Position numbers and translations under genes: made by a program. Shown one piece after another: positions 1 through 8,728 of a stretch of DNA of 64,000 bases. Origin of the DNA: Nonlabens xiamenensis (lineage in GTDB: Bacteria; Bacteroidota; Bacteroidia; Flavobacteriales; Flavobacteriaceae); assembly GCF_003865345.1 (NCBI RefSeq), contig NZ_RMVE01000001.1, positions 496,001 to 560,000 of the forward strand, given 5' to 3'. Within the stretch, counting starts at the first letter, position 1, and the number at the start of each line of letters is the position of its first letter. The notes beneath the pieces were generated by a model. It was not told the DNA's origin and did no database searches. It worked only from the letters and a program-made list of their open reading frames with translations.

Positions 1-99
1 GTTTTTAAGCTTGCGGGTTTTTTTTGGCCTCTGAGGAGCCATTTTATCGGATTCTCTCAATCTTTTCTAAAAACTATACTGACCACTGGTTCCAGCCCC

Positions 100-107
100 T
101 ACCTTTG
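100..107 (+). promoter_or_regulatory. Putative -7 promoter element for the thioesterase gene
   Basis: TACCTTTG matches the Bacteroidota -7 consensus TAnnTTTG and lies 16 bases before the ATG at 124, which would give a very short leader. No convincing -33 TTG is visible at the expected distance, so this rests on the -7 box alone. Confidence 0.4.
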
Positions 108-123
108 CAAAAATTTTGGATTC

Positions 124-633
124 ATGGAAACAAAGACCCCAAGAGAATCATTTACCACTGTTACGGATATGGTATTACCTAGTGAAACCAATCCGCTGAA
201 TAACCTGTTTGGTGGCGAACTTCTCGCACGAATGGACCGTGCTGCCAGTATAGCTGCGAGAAGACATAGTCGCAGAATAGTGGTGACCGCTTCTGTCAAT
301 AATGTTTCCTTTAATCGTATGGTTCCGTTGGGAAGTGTGGTTACAATTGAAGCTCAGGTAACCAGAGCTTTCAGAACATCAATGGAAGTTCATATGGATG
401 TTTGGGTGGAAGATCGGGAGAGTGGTCAGCGCACCAAGGCCAATGAAGCCATCTATTCCTTTGTGGCAGTTGACGATACAGGTAGGCCTGTCGAGGTTCC
501 TTCTATTGTTCCAGAAAGCAAGGAAGAAAAAACACGATATGATGCAGCCTTAAGACGCAAGCAACTCAGCCTTGTGCTGGCCGGCAAAATGAAAGCCAGT
601 GAGGCAACTGAGCTTAAGGCGTTATTTGAGTAA
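124..633 (+). CDS. Acyl-CoA thioesterase, hotdog fold
   Basis: A 169-residue cytosolic protein of the hotdog-fold acyl-CoA thioesterase family (YciA/ACOT type), which hydrolyses acyl-CoA to free acid and CoA. The signature NPLNNLFGGELLARMD runs from about residue 23 to 38; by analogy with characterised family members, Asn23 and Asp38 are the likely catalytic pair. A second family block, NNVSFNRMVPLG, lies near residue 60. There is no signal peptide or membrane segment. The length suits a single-hotdog subunit that oligomerises, followed by a charged helical tail. The ATG at 124 follows a TACCTTTG box. The gene stands alone: the next gene is on the opposite strand. The family is secure; the preferred acyl chain cannot be read from the sequence. 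Confidence 0.88.
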   Translation: METKTPRESFTTVTDMVLPSETNPLNNLFGGELLARMDRAASIAARRHSRRIVVTASVNNVSFNRMVPLGSVVTIEAQVTRAFRTSMEVHMDVWVEDRESGQRTKANEAIYSFVAVDDTGRPVEVPSIVPESKEEKTRYDAALRRKQLSLVLAGKMKASEATELKALFE

Positions 634-716
634 AAGAGAATCACGGCGACCCATCTTCATTGACGGACAACGTACAGACAATCTAACTTACCCTCAAAAT
701 ATAAGTACTGTCACAG

Positions 717-1547
717 CTATTTCTCATTAGCATCGGCAGGGATTTGGGGTACCTCAAAATTAAGTCCCCAATGTACCACATACTCTGATAAGGGACCCAT
801 GCCCATTATTTGACGACGTGCATCAACACCTTCTGGGTTTTTTAGGTCGTAAAGCTCATATTCACCGTCTTCATTCATGGTGATTTGGCTGCCGTACAGT
901 TGGGGTTGGCCATCATCCATCAGCATCCTGTCCTGCATGAGTGCTATATCTTGTCTTTCTAGATCTCCTTTTTTCGAGGCTTCCAAAAGCATGGGGAAGT
1001 ACTGCTTGCGTTTTTCGGCACTGGCATGTTGAATAACCAGCCAGATGGCACTCATTCCTTTATCTCCTGCGGTCTGTATGCTAGGCATCCCACATTTTTC
1101 CAATATTTGTTCTACGGCCGCCAGATTGGCCAGGTCTAATTGCTCATCCATGAGATTGTCGCTGCGGTTGTCCTGATCACGATCATAAATACGCTCTAGA
1201 ATACGGTTCAGATTCTGGCAATCTACCCTGTTGATATCCTTGATCACGGGTTCTTTTTTCATGGCTATTCGCGCTATTTCAGGATCGCGATACTCTACTT
1301 TTCTCAACACATTGTCCGCATTGATATACCAAAGTGCATATGGCGCATCTTCAGATAAGGCATCGGCCTCATCCTGCGTTAACAGGCGTCCCTCTTTATT
1401 ATAACGCTCGACATCCATAGGAACATGCAGCTTGTTTTCGACCATCAGATCCACCATTTCATGATAATTTAAGGCCGTGAGCTTTTCTTCAGGTTTTCCG
1501 CATGAAAAAAGGATAAACAAACAGAGAAAGGGAATAATTTTCTTCAT
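717..1547 (-). CDS. DUF6624-family lipoprotein
   Basis: A 276-residue predicted lipoprotein: hydrophobic stretch MKKIIPFLCLFILFSC with a lipobox LFSC and lipidated Cys16. The C-terminal half carries what I recognise as the DUF6624 pattern: a DRDQDNR motif, then IWLVIQHA, ALMQDRMLMDDGQPQLYGSQ, and a terminal block containing VDARRQIMGMGPL. The molecular role of this family is unknown. It sits 39 bases downstream of hemW on the same strand and is probably cotranscribed with it. Nothing suggests a heme function beyond that proximity. The first 85 residues are not obviously part of the domain. Family assignment is from memory of the motif pattern. Confidence 0.72.
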   Translation of the reverse strand: MKKIIPFLCLFILFSCGKPEEKLTALNYHEMVDLMVENKLHVPMDVERYNKEGRLLTQDEADALSEDAPYALWYINADNVLRKVEYRDPEIARIAMKKEPVIKDINRVDCQNLNRILERIYDRDQDNRSDNLMDEQLDLANLAAVEQILEKCGMPSIQTAGDKGMSAIWLVIQHASAEKRKQYFPMLLEASKKGDLERQDIALMQDRMLMDDGQPQLYGSQITMNEDGEYELYDLKNPEGVDARRQIMGMGPLSEYVVHWGLNFEVPQIPADANEK

Positions 1548-1586
1548 ATGACGGGTTTTGGTTGACCGCGCCTGCTCAGCGAGTCG

Positions 1587-2729
1587 TCAATTTTCTGGAT
1601 TCAAATTAAGCATAAACAATTCGCTAGCAATACCATCGCTTAAGAATTTACCTTTACGTGTCACCAGAAGCCTGTCCCCATCCAGGTAGAGGTAATGATC
1701 CCTAAGGAAACCCTCTGATTGTTCCAAAAGGTAGCTTTTAAAGCTACCCCCAAAGTCTTTTTCGACTTTATCCAATGAGACCCCATAAATAGTGCGCAAG
1801 CCGGTCATTACGTATTCATTATATCGGTCCACGGTGGTTAATACCTCTGTTTCCATAGGTAATTGCCCAGATTGAATGGCCTTGATGTATTTGATGTTGT
1901 TATTGATATTCCACCCGCGGCGTTGGCCATCAAAACTATGTGCGCTAGGACCAATACCCATATAAGATTTCCCGGTCCAATAAGCGGTATTGTTTTGGGA
2001 GAAAAAGCCGGGTTTGCCAAAATTGGAGAATTCATAATTCTGGTAACCATGCAACTGCATTAGATCCAGAAGTATCTGAAAATGTTTTTGGGCTAGTTCA
2101 TCGTCTACCTCCTGGATGAGCCCCTTTTTGATCAAAGATTCCAAAGCTGTATTTTCCTCTACAGTAAGGGCATAACTCGAGATATGGGGCACACCGAGGT
2201 CGATGGCCATATAAAGATTTTCCCTCCATTGCTCTTCACCCATACCAGGTATTCCATAGATAAGGTCAATAGAAATATTGGGGAAATGGCCGATGGCATT
2301 TTTGATACAAGCTTTGGCTTCCTGTGCATTGTGCGCCCTATTCATCAGTTGAAGGTCTGCTTCAAAAAAACTCTGTACACCTATAGAGAGCCTGTTGATC
2401 CGCGTACTGGCTAGAGTAGCAATTTTTTTGTCGCTCAGATCGTCTGGATTGGCCTCCAACGTGATTTCAGGTGTACTAGAAAGTTGGTAGCACTGGTCGA
2501 TTGTTTGTAAAATTTGCTGGATTTCACCCGTTTCTAGTATACTGGGTGTCCCTCCTCCAAAATAAATGGTTTGGACTTCTTTATTCTTGTATTCGCTTTC
2601 GCGAAAGCGTAATTCTTCACATATGGCGTCAATCAAGTCTTTCTTGTGCTTAAAATTAGTGCTAAAATGAAAGTCACAGTAATGGCAGGCCTGCTTGCAA
2701 AAAGGGATGTGAATATAAATGCCGCTCAT
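1587..2729 (-). CDS. hemW: HemW-type radical SAM heme chaperone
   Basis: A 380-residue radical SAM protein of the HemW (formerly HemN-like) family, now understood as a heme chaperone rather than a coproporphyrinogen oxidase. The start chosen is the ATG at 2729 (MSGIYIHIPFCKQACHYC), because the usual HemW N-terminus begins right there; 12 more in-frame codons exist upstream but look non-coding. Cys11, Cys15 and Cys18 form the CxxxCxxC site for the 4Fe-4S cluster. The SAM-binding YFGGGTPS block follows at about residue 62, and the HemW C-terminal domain is complete. One copy of the recurrent palindrome (2594-2609) lies in the coding region and encodes FRES. The downstream partner is the DUF6624 lipoprotein. 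Confidence 0.92.
   Translation of the reverse strand: MSGIYIHIPFCKQACHYCDFHFSTNFKHKKDLIDAICEELRFRESEYKNKEVQTIYFGGGTPSILETGEIQQILQTIDQCYQLSSTPEITLEANPDDLSDKKIATLASTRINRLSIGVQSFFEADLQLMNRAHNAQEAKACIKNAIGHFPNISIDLIYGIPGMGEEQWRENLYMAIDLGVPHISSYALTVEENTALESLIKKGLIQEVDDELAQKHFQILLDLMQLHGYQNYEFSNFGKPGFFSQNNTAYWTGKSYMGIGPSAHSFDGQRRGWNINNNIKYIKAIQSGQLPMETEVLTTVDRYNEYVMTGLRTIYGVSLDKVEKDFGGSFKSYLLEQSEGFLRDHYLYLDGDRLLVTRKGKFLSDGIASELFMLNLNPEN
2594..2609. repeat. 16-bp palindrome CGCTTTCGCGAAAGCG (exact)
   Basis: Exact full-length copy inside hemW, read on the minus strand as R-F-R-E-S. Confidence 0.9.
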
Positions 2730-2904
2730 ACAACAAATATAGTCTTGAGGCGTTAGTAATATCAATTACATCCGACATAATGTCAAATAATATAGATAAA
2801 AAGTGTTAAATTCTGATTTTTAGCATGTTAAACTCGGATAGATAATTATATTCGGCATTGTTTATGTAACCCTTAACATAACTTCTAAAACCCTAATTAA
2901 TTTT

Positions 2905-3864
2905 ATGTTGAACAAATTAGTATTATTTCTTACCATTTTATCAGTCAGTTGGGCTGTTGCTAGCGACAATACTCTTACACCTGACAATGAAGCCACAGAA
3001 TTACCCCATGCTGAGGTGGTTAATTATCAAGACGCAGGACTTCAATTGGCTTTGCAGGATCAGATCAACGCTAATCCGCATTGGAATCGCTTGATACGTC
3101 AAAAACGCATGTCTATAAGTTTGGTGGATATGAGTGAAGTTGGTGCTACCAAATATGCCAACATCAATGGTGATCATATGATGTACGCAGCTAGTATGCC
3201 TAAAATTGCTGTTTTATACGCAGCTATGGATGCCATTGAAGAAGGAGATTTGAGATTAACCAAAGAAATCGAAAAGGATATGTGGTTGATGATTTCAAAA
3301 TCTAACAACGCAGCTTCCACTCGAATGATAGATCGTGTAGGTTTTCAACGCATTGAGGACTTAATGTGTAATCCAGAAAACCCTTTTTACGATAAAAATG
3401 GAATAGGTGGACTTTGGGTTGGTAAGCGGTACGCTGCTGGTGGAAAACGTAATCCTGAACCCATACGTGGGCTAAGCCATGCTGCCACTACTGATGCGGT
3501 TGCCAAATTCTATTATCAGCTGGCTACTGGTCAATTGATTAATGAAAAACGCAGCAAACAAATGTTGCGATATATGAAAAATCCAGGCTTACACCACAAG
3601 TTTGTAAATACCTTAGATAAAATTGCTCCTAATGCCACGCTTTTCAGAAAAAGCGGGTCTTGGAAAAACTGGCATTGTGACTCTATAATGGTATGGGATG
3701 AAAAGCGCGGCAAAAACTATATCCTGGTAGCCATGGTAGAAGATCCTGATGGTGAAAACATTATCAGAAATTTAGTAAAGCCGGCTGAGCTTGCACTGGA
3801 TCAAAGGGCTACCTTAGTACCTGAGATCAACGAAGATGAAATCCTTATTACGGCAGATTCATAA
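2905..3864 (+). CDS. Secreted serine hydrolase, beta-lactamase/transpeptidase fold
   Basis: A 319-residue protein with a signal peptide (about residues 1-19, cleavage near AVAS-DN). It has the three motifs of the serine beta-lactamase fold: S97-M-P-K100, S133-N-N135 and K249-S-G251. No Glu166-type omega-loop motif is obvious, and in this part of the tree such proteins are usually annotated as generic serine hydrolases (Beta-lactamase2 family), so I do not call it a resistance enzyme. A murein-peptide or other periplasmic amide substrate is plausible but inferred. The last 29 bases overlap the start of the transporter-HEAT gene in another frame, suggesting translational coupling. A second protein with the same fold is encoded at 7445-8728. 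Confidence 0.82.
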   Translation: MLNKLVLFLTILSVSWAVASDNTLTPDNEATELPHAEVVNYQDAGLQLALQDQINANPHWNRLIRQKRMSISLVDMSEVGATKYANINGDHMMYAASMPKIAVLYAAMDAIEEGDLRLTKEIEKDMWLMISKSNNAASTRMIDRVGFQRIEDLMCNPENPFYDKNGIGGLWVGKRYAAGGKRNPEPIRGLSHAATTDAVAKFYYQLATGQLINEKRSKQMLRYMKNPGLHHKFVNTLDKIAPNATLFRKSGSWKNWHCDSIMVWDEKRGKNYILVAMVEDPDGENIIRNLVKPAELALDQRATLVPEINEDEILITADS

Positions 3865-6655
3865 TTTCTTTGACATTAGGGACGGAGAGGAATCCGTTTC
3901 CCTGATGATGCAGTTATATATATTTTTAATCATTTGCGCATTGCTGATAGTTAAACCTACAGTCAATGCGCTTTTTTTGTCTGAATTAGGGGCAGAAAAC
4001 CTATCGGTGGCCTTTATTATCATTGCGGTAGTTGCAGTAGTTACATCTTATGCTTACAATAAGTCACTGGAGAAATTTCCGTTGAGATTTATCATCCGCA
4101 CTACACTTATCCTTTTTTCAGCTGGTTTTATGGCCATGGGGGTGATTGTGGCCGCAGGTCTTATCAGTCCTTTTTTTGCGTACTTATTCTACACTATGGT
4201 CGCGATGTTTGCCTTACTGGCCACGTCTCAATTCTGGGTATTGGCCAATGTGGTGTTCAATGTTCGGGAGGCCAAACGTCTTTTTGGGTTCATTGGTGCA
4301 GGAGGTATTGCAGGAGGTATTGTGGGAGGTTATCTGACCTCAGTGTTGGCTGGCTTTTTAGGGAATGGACTACTTATGGTTACCGCAGGTCTTATGATCG
4401 CCAGCTGCACGCTGGTTTTCAAAAATATTTGGAAGACGAGAGTACAAGGTTTGAGTCGCTTTAAAAGAAAAGAAAGAGCCACCGTTTCCACAGAATCTTC
4501 TTTAAAACTTATCTGGAAATCCAGGCATTTGACTTATCTCGCAGCAGTCATCGGATTTGGTGTTTTAGTGGCCAAATTAGTGGATTACCAGTTCAGTGCC
4601 ATCGCCGCGGCCAAGATACCCGATGCACAGGAATTGGCCTCATTTTTCGGATTTTGGTTTTCAACCTTTAATATTGTTTCCCTCGCTATACAACTGTTTG
4701 TCACAAAACGGGTGTTGGAAAATACAGATATCAGTGTAAGTCTTATAGCCTTGCCAGTTGGCGTCGTACTCATGTGCTTGTTATTATTATTCTTCCCAGA
4801 GCTTTGGATCGTGATCATTATTAAAGGTTTGGATGGAAGCTTAAAACAATCCCTTCACAAAAGCGCAGTAGAACTCTTGGCGCTACCGATTCCGTCCAAT
4901 ATAAAAAACAAAACAAAGACCTTTATTGACGTGGTTGTAGACAGTCTGGCTACTGGAGTGGCTGGTTTCCTTCTCATTTTTGTCATCAAAGGCTTGGAGT
5001 TATCTGCCACCTACATCACCGCCATCACGATTTTGATGGTGATAGGGTGGATATATACCGTTTTTAAGGTAAGGGACGCTTATTTGGGCACTTTTAAGGA
5101 AAACATCATGATGCGGGAAAATTTGGGAGATACCAAAAAGTCCAGTGCACGTATCCGTAAAAACATGCGTATCATTTTTGAATCGGGTTCAGAAAAGGAT
5201 ATTTTATTCATGCTGGGTCGCTTGCGCGAAACTGCACACCCGTCCATCAAAAAAGATGTGCTGGCACTGCTGGATCACGAAAGTCATAAAGTAAAGGCGG
5301 CGGTGGTAGAAAACCTTCAATATGTTACCAAAAAGCCCCAACCTAAAGTCCAAGATTTCATCTATATAGAAGATGATGACTTAATTGTGGCGACCATGAA
5401 TTATCTATTGTCTCAAGAAAAACTTTCTCACCAGTTTTTTGAGCAGTATTTGAATTACGAGAACGAATTTATCTCTACGGCTGCTTTAATGTGTCTGGCG
5501 CGGGAGTCGCAGGATAATCCCAAATTGGCTTCCAAATATAATCTTAATCTAAGGGTGAGGGTTTTTATTGACGAGCTGGAAAAAGGACATAGTGACTTGC
5601 GTATTCCTGAAATTACCCGACTGATTGAAACCTTGGGATTCATCAACAGGCCGAAATATCACCATATCATCGTACGTTATCTCAAGCACAAAAATCCTAT
5701 TTTGAAAAACGCGGCAATTATGGCTGCTGGAGAGACCTCAAGAGAAGAATTTTTACCCATACTGTTTGAAGAATTGGAGGATATCGCTTTTCGCGAAAGC
5801 GCCATTTCTGCTATTGCGTCCTACGGAAATGGCATTATTCCCACCTTGTATAAGAAATATTTAGATCCCAATTTATCATTGGTGCAAAAGGCACAAATAC
5901 CTGCGATTACTTACGAAATTCATTCTGCCAGAGCGTATCAAGCCCTTTTCAAAATGAGTCAGCGAGGATCTTTTAAACTGCGTACTAAATCGGCAGATTT
6001 GCTTTACGATTGGCGTAAGAGTGGAGGTGAGTACAACATCAACCATCGCACCCTCAGAAATATGATCAGCGGTGAGTGTAAATTATACCGCGAACTCCTG
6101 GGTTGTTATTTTTCGCTACGTATCATTGATAGGTCTAAATTGCATCCAGAAAAAATAGTGTCACTACCAGAAAAAGCGGAGCGCTCCAAACTTATTCAGC
6201 AATTAAAAAATGCTATGGAAAAAAACCTGCAACGTGTTTTCAATCTTTTGGCATTGTACTATAAACCAGAAGATGTTTATGTGGCTTATAGCGGTTTGCG
6301 CAGTGAGACCAAAGAGTCCCAACTACACGCGATGGAATACCTGGAAGGTTTGTTAAGCCGTAATTTGAAAGGTATGCTACTTCCCATCTTGGAAAATGGA
6401 CTGAGTGTCCCAAATCAAGAATTGAGTGATTACCACAAACATGTCAGCCTGTACAATCAGGAAGATTGTTTAAAAATATTACTGCAGCAAGAGGATCACA
6501 CATTGCTGTTACAAACGATTAAGTTGATTCAATACACTCCAGACGAGTACACTTATAAGCTTTTAATTGAGGCTTCTGATCTGGAAAATGATGCGGTCAG
6601 TGATGCAGCGCTTGATGCCTTGAGATTTAAGCAGGGATCCCAGCAAACAGCTTGA
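3836..6655 (+). CDS. Nucleotide-exchanger/MFS-like membrane protein fused to HEAT-like repeats
   Basis: A 939-residue protein. Residues about 20-430 contain roughly a dozen hydrophobic helices with a glycine-rich helix (GFIGAGGIAGGIVGG near residue 150). The architecture resembles the ATP/ADP antiporter (NTT/TlcA) or MFS families. Residues about 440-939 are soluble, helical and repetitive, with recurring leucine/alanine helices such as LKNAAIMAAGE that look like HEAT repeats. The start at 3836 lies inside the preceding hydrolase gene (29-base overlap). The substrate is unknown, and a nucleotide-exchange role must not be assumed because transport residues were not checked. A near copy of the palindrome at 5785-5801 encodes AFRESA between repeat helices. 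There is no sign of truncation. Confidence 0.72.
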   Translation: MKSLLRQIHNFFDIRDGEESVSLMMQLYIFLIICALLIVKPTVNALFLSELGAENLSVAFIIIAVVAVVTSYAYNKSLEKFPLRFIIRTTLILFSAGFMAMGVIVAAGLISPFFAYLFYTMVAMFALLATSQFWVLANVVFNVREAKRLFGFIGAGGIAGGIVGGYLTSVLAGFLGNGLLMVTAGLMIASCTLVFKNIWKTRVQGLSRFKRKERATVSTESSLKLIWKSRHLTYLAAVIGFGVLVAKLVDYQFSAIAAAKIPDAQELASFFGFWFSTFNIVSLAIQLFVTKRVLENTDISVSLIALPVGVVLMCLLLLFFPELWIVIIIKGLDGSLKQSLHKSAVELLALPIPSNIKNKTKTFIDVVVDSLATGVAGFLLIFVIKGLELSATYITAITILMVIGWIYTVFKVRDAYLGTFKENIMMRENLGDTKKSSARIRKNMRIIFESGSEKDILFMLGRLRETAHPSIKKDVLALLDHESHKVKAAVVENLQYVTKKPQPKVQDFIYIEDDDLIVATMNYLLSQEKLSHQFFEQYLNYENEFISTAALMCLARESQDNPKLASKYNLNLRVRVFIDELEKGHSDLRIPEITRLIETLGFINRPKYHHIIVRYLKHKNPILKNAAIMAAGETSREEFLPILFEELEDIAFRESAISAIASYGNGIIPTLYKKYLDPNLSLVQKAQIPAITYEIHSARAYQALFKMSQRGSFKLRTKSADLLYDWRKSGGEYNINHRTLRNMISGECKLYRELLGCYFSLRIIDRSKLHPEKIVSLPEKAERSKLIQQLKNAMEKNLQRVFNLLALYYKPEDVYVAYSGLRSETKESQLHAMEYLEGLLSRNLKGMLLPILENGLSVPNQELSDYHKHVSLYNQEDCLKILLQQEDHTLLLQTIKLIQYTPDEYTYKLLIEASDLENDAVSDAALDALRFKQGSQQTA
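5785..5801. repeat. Palindrome variant with one inserted T
   Basis: CGCTTTTCGCGAAAGCG: the right arm is perfect and the left arm has an extra T. It lies in the HEAT-repeat region and is read as A-F-R-E-S-A. Confidence 0.65.
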
Positions 6656-6762
6656 TCATCCTATAATGGCTACTAATGACACAAGAATGACGCAAATAAT
6701 GCGCAAACTTTTATTCCAGTATGATCAAATAGAATGATATTTTTACCTCCAACGCTTTAATC

Positions 6763-7361
6763 ATGAATTACGGAAAAAAATCATCCAAGCCAGAGAAAGA
6801 AAAGGTTGGACTCAAAAAGAATTAGCAGAACGCGCTCAACTCAGCCTGAGAACTGTCCAAAGATTGGAAGGAAATGACACTGCACCTCGATACTCAACAC
6901 TTCAATTAATTACTGAAGCTTTAGGGTTGAAACTCGATGACAACAAAGTTGCTCACAGAAATGATAGCGTTCATCACAGATCTATACTTGCAAAAACCGT
7001 AGACGTATTTTTTCTATGTCTATTCAATTTTCTAGTAATGGCGCTGGTGGGTTTCCTTGTTATAGACTCCAACGCCAACTTAAATAGTAGAATAGGGGCA
7101 ACGGTTGTTTGTATTGCTCTGCCTTTTATAATTGTGCTTCTGGACCTCAAAAGAACTGCTGTGTCCAGGTTATTGGCATTTGGTAGTGGAATGTTTTGTT
7201 ATTCAATGCTGTTGTTAATTTCAGCCAATTCTTTAGTTAGCGTTTTGGTGATCGGTATCCAAAGCGGACTGTTCCTGAACAGTATTTTATTCTTAAGTAT
7301 CCTATATTTTGGAGATAGATGTCTTCCTATGTTAGGTTCTAAAAACGACCTTAGCTTGTAA
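6763..7361 (+). pseudogene. XRE-family HTH plus multi-TM protein with a frameshift near the start
   Basis: From 6762 one frame reads a typical XRE/Cro HTH domain (ARERKGWTQKELAERA, then LSLRTVQRLEGN), followed by four or five hydrophobic segments up to the stop at 7361. That frame has no ATG, GTG or TTG before the HTH: it is closed by a TGA at 6735, and its first ordinary start is the TTG at 6864, which would delete the DNA-binding domain. The ATG at 6763 is in another frame and stops after 20 codons. A -1 shift at the seven-A tract (6774-6780) joins them as M-N-Y-G-K-K-I-I-Q, a very natural XRE N-terminus. So either one A was lost (real or sequencing error), or ribosomes slip here. The HTH-plus-membrane layout suggests a membrane-tethered regulator; its target is unknown. 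Confidence 0.6.
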
Positions 7362-7444
7362 GAACAACATTTGATAAGACCAAAAGGCATCAAGAGAGTT
7401 CAAGGCTCAATTTTACATTGATGGTGCGGGCAAAGTAAGTTGTA

Positions 7445-8728
7445 CTAGCTCTTTTGATTCTCCTCAACCTCTGGAGTCTCGTAAGCTTTTCTAATTTGTC
7501 GGTCGATAGCACTGGCTAGATACATATGTGCTCCTGCACTGTTCTTACTCAATACGTTGCTTTCCAGACATACAATATAATTGATGCCATTGGGATGTTC
7601 TACAATACAGACACTATTCATGTAATTATAGACATTGCCTCTATATTCTCCGTATGGAGTTCCTAGTGAAGGATTATTACTGTACAAACTACCTGATTTG
7701 AAATAGATGGCGGCATCGTGCAATTCTGGGCTGGCTCCATATCTTATCCTCCTATCGGTCATGTACAATAGACGTTTGATTTCAAGACTGGAAGCCTCAT
7801 CAATCACGCAACCTTGCTCCAATTTTATAAAATATTTCATCAGGCCTTTGGGAGTTCCGATACTCCCTCCTTTGCTACTCACATATTGATTGGGACCATT
7901 GGTAAAAAAACTTCCTAATCGCCATTCATTATGTTTGATCCCGAGATCGCGTAAGGGGTCATTGACCAGGTTAATCGCAATATCTGTTATTTCACCACGG
8001 TCTGCAGTCTCAAAATAGGCATCTGCCTCTTCTTGGGTCAGACCGAAATAATCATCTCCAAAAATGCGCATCAAAAGTGCTTCACGCCACACGATGCTGG
8101 CCGCTCCATTATTGCTTACGCTCACCATGTGGTCCACCCATTCATAAAGGGTGAATTCGTCGCTGGCGATTACGGTGCGTTTTACGTAGGTATCCTTTTC
8201 AATGTTGTAAATAGGGATGGTATGATGGTCGTAAAGTCCCCAGGCACCTGATCTTACTACTTTGTTTTTCATCAAGCGTTCCCTTACGTTATAATCATCG
8301 GGGCAAAGGTTCCTGAGCTCGGTAAAAAAAGCAGTGGCCACAGCAATTTTACCAACGCTTCCAGGTTGGAACCCGCTGTTCTCATTCATTTCTGCATATC
8401 GGGTGTTTTCTGGATCAGTGATGTCCAAGACTGTGATACCATATCCCGAACGACTGGGAAATAAACGCAACATTTCTTTTTGGAACGCTGGATCGACCTG
8501 CATTAAACTGTCTGTGGGGTAAGTCTTCTCACAAAGCCATAAATTAATCTCGTCGTGTTTCTTAAAGGATCCAGGGCGTAAATAGTATTCGGTGATGGTA
8601 CTGTCCAGTGTTTTTTCAAGGCGTTTGAGTCTTGCTATACCGGTTTTCTCATACCCGTCAATAGGGTAGTAGGCCATTAAGGCTAAGGCGGCTAGCAAAA
8701 CAAGTAAACTATTTCCAATTTTTTTCAA
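7445..8728 (-). CDS. Serine hydrolase, beta-lactamase fold, coupled to the dikinase-like gene
   Basis: A 427-residue protein with an N-terminal hydrophobic segment (residues 5-20, signal anchor or signal peptide) and the catalytic motifs of the serine beta-lactamase/DD-peptidase fold: S124-V-G-K127, S205-N-N207 and K344-S-G346. It is much longer than a class A beta-lactamase, with an insertion of about 60 residues between the first two motifs. Its ATG overlaps the stop of the upstream secreted dikinase-like gene by 4 bases (ATGA), so the two are almost certainly cotranslated and should act in one process in the periplasm. The substrate is unknown. It ends convergently to the XRE gene with an 83-base gap in which I see no clear terminator. 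Confidence 0.82.
   Translation of the reverse strand: MKKIGNSLLVLLAALALMAYYPIDGYEKTGIARLKRLEKTLDSTITEYYLRPGSFKKHDEINLWLCEKTYPTDSLMQVDPAFQKEMLRLFPSRSGYGITVLDITDPENTRYAEMNENSGFQPGSVGKIAVATAFFTELRNLCPDDYNVRERLMKNKVVRSGAWGLYDHHTIPIYNIEKDTYVKRTVIASDEFTLYEWVDHMVSVSNNGAASIVWREALLMRIFGDDYFGLTQEEADAYFETADRGEITDIAINLVNDPLRDLGIKHNEWRLGSFFTNGPNQYVSSKGGSIGTPKGLMKYFIKLEQGCVIDEASSLEIKRLLYMTDRRIRYGASPELHDAAIYFKSGSLYSNNPSLGTPYGEYRGNVYNYMNSVCIVEHPNGINYIVCLESNVLSKNSAGAHMYLASAIDRQIRKAYETPEVEENQKS

Noticed and set aside
1-30. Possible terminator at the left edge (GCTTGCGGG followed by a T run)
   Set aside because: Only the right arm and T tract are in the window; the matching left arm would lie outside, so no hairpin can be shown.
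1587-2729. Annotating the radical SAM protein as coproporphyrinogen III dehydrogenase (HemN)
   Set aside because: The N-terminus begins directly at the CxxxCxxC region, without the N-terminal extension of HemN; the HemW subgroup fits better.
2905-3864. Calling the serine hydrolase a class A beta-lactamase (resistance gene)
   Set aside because: The SxxK, SNN and KSG motifs are shared by many murein peptidases, and no class A omega-loop Glu motif was seen. Resistance is not supported.
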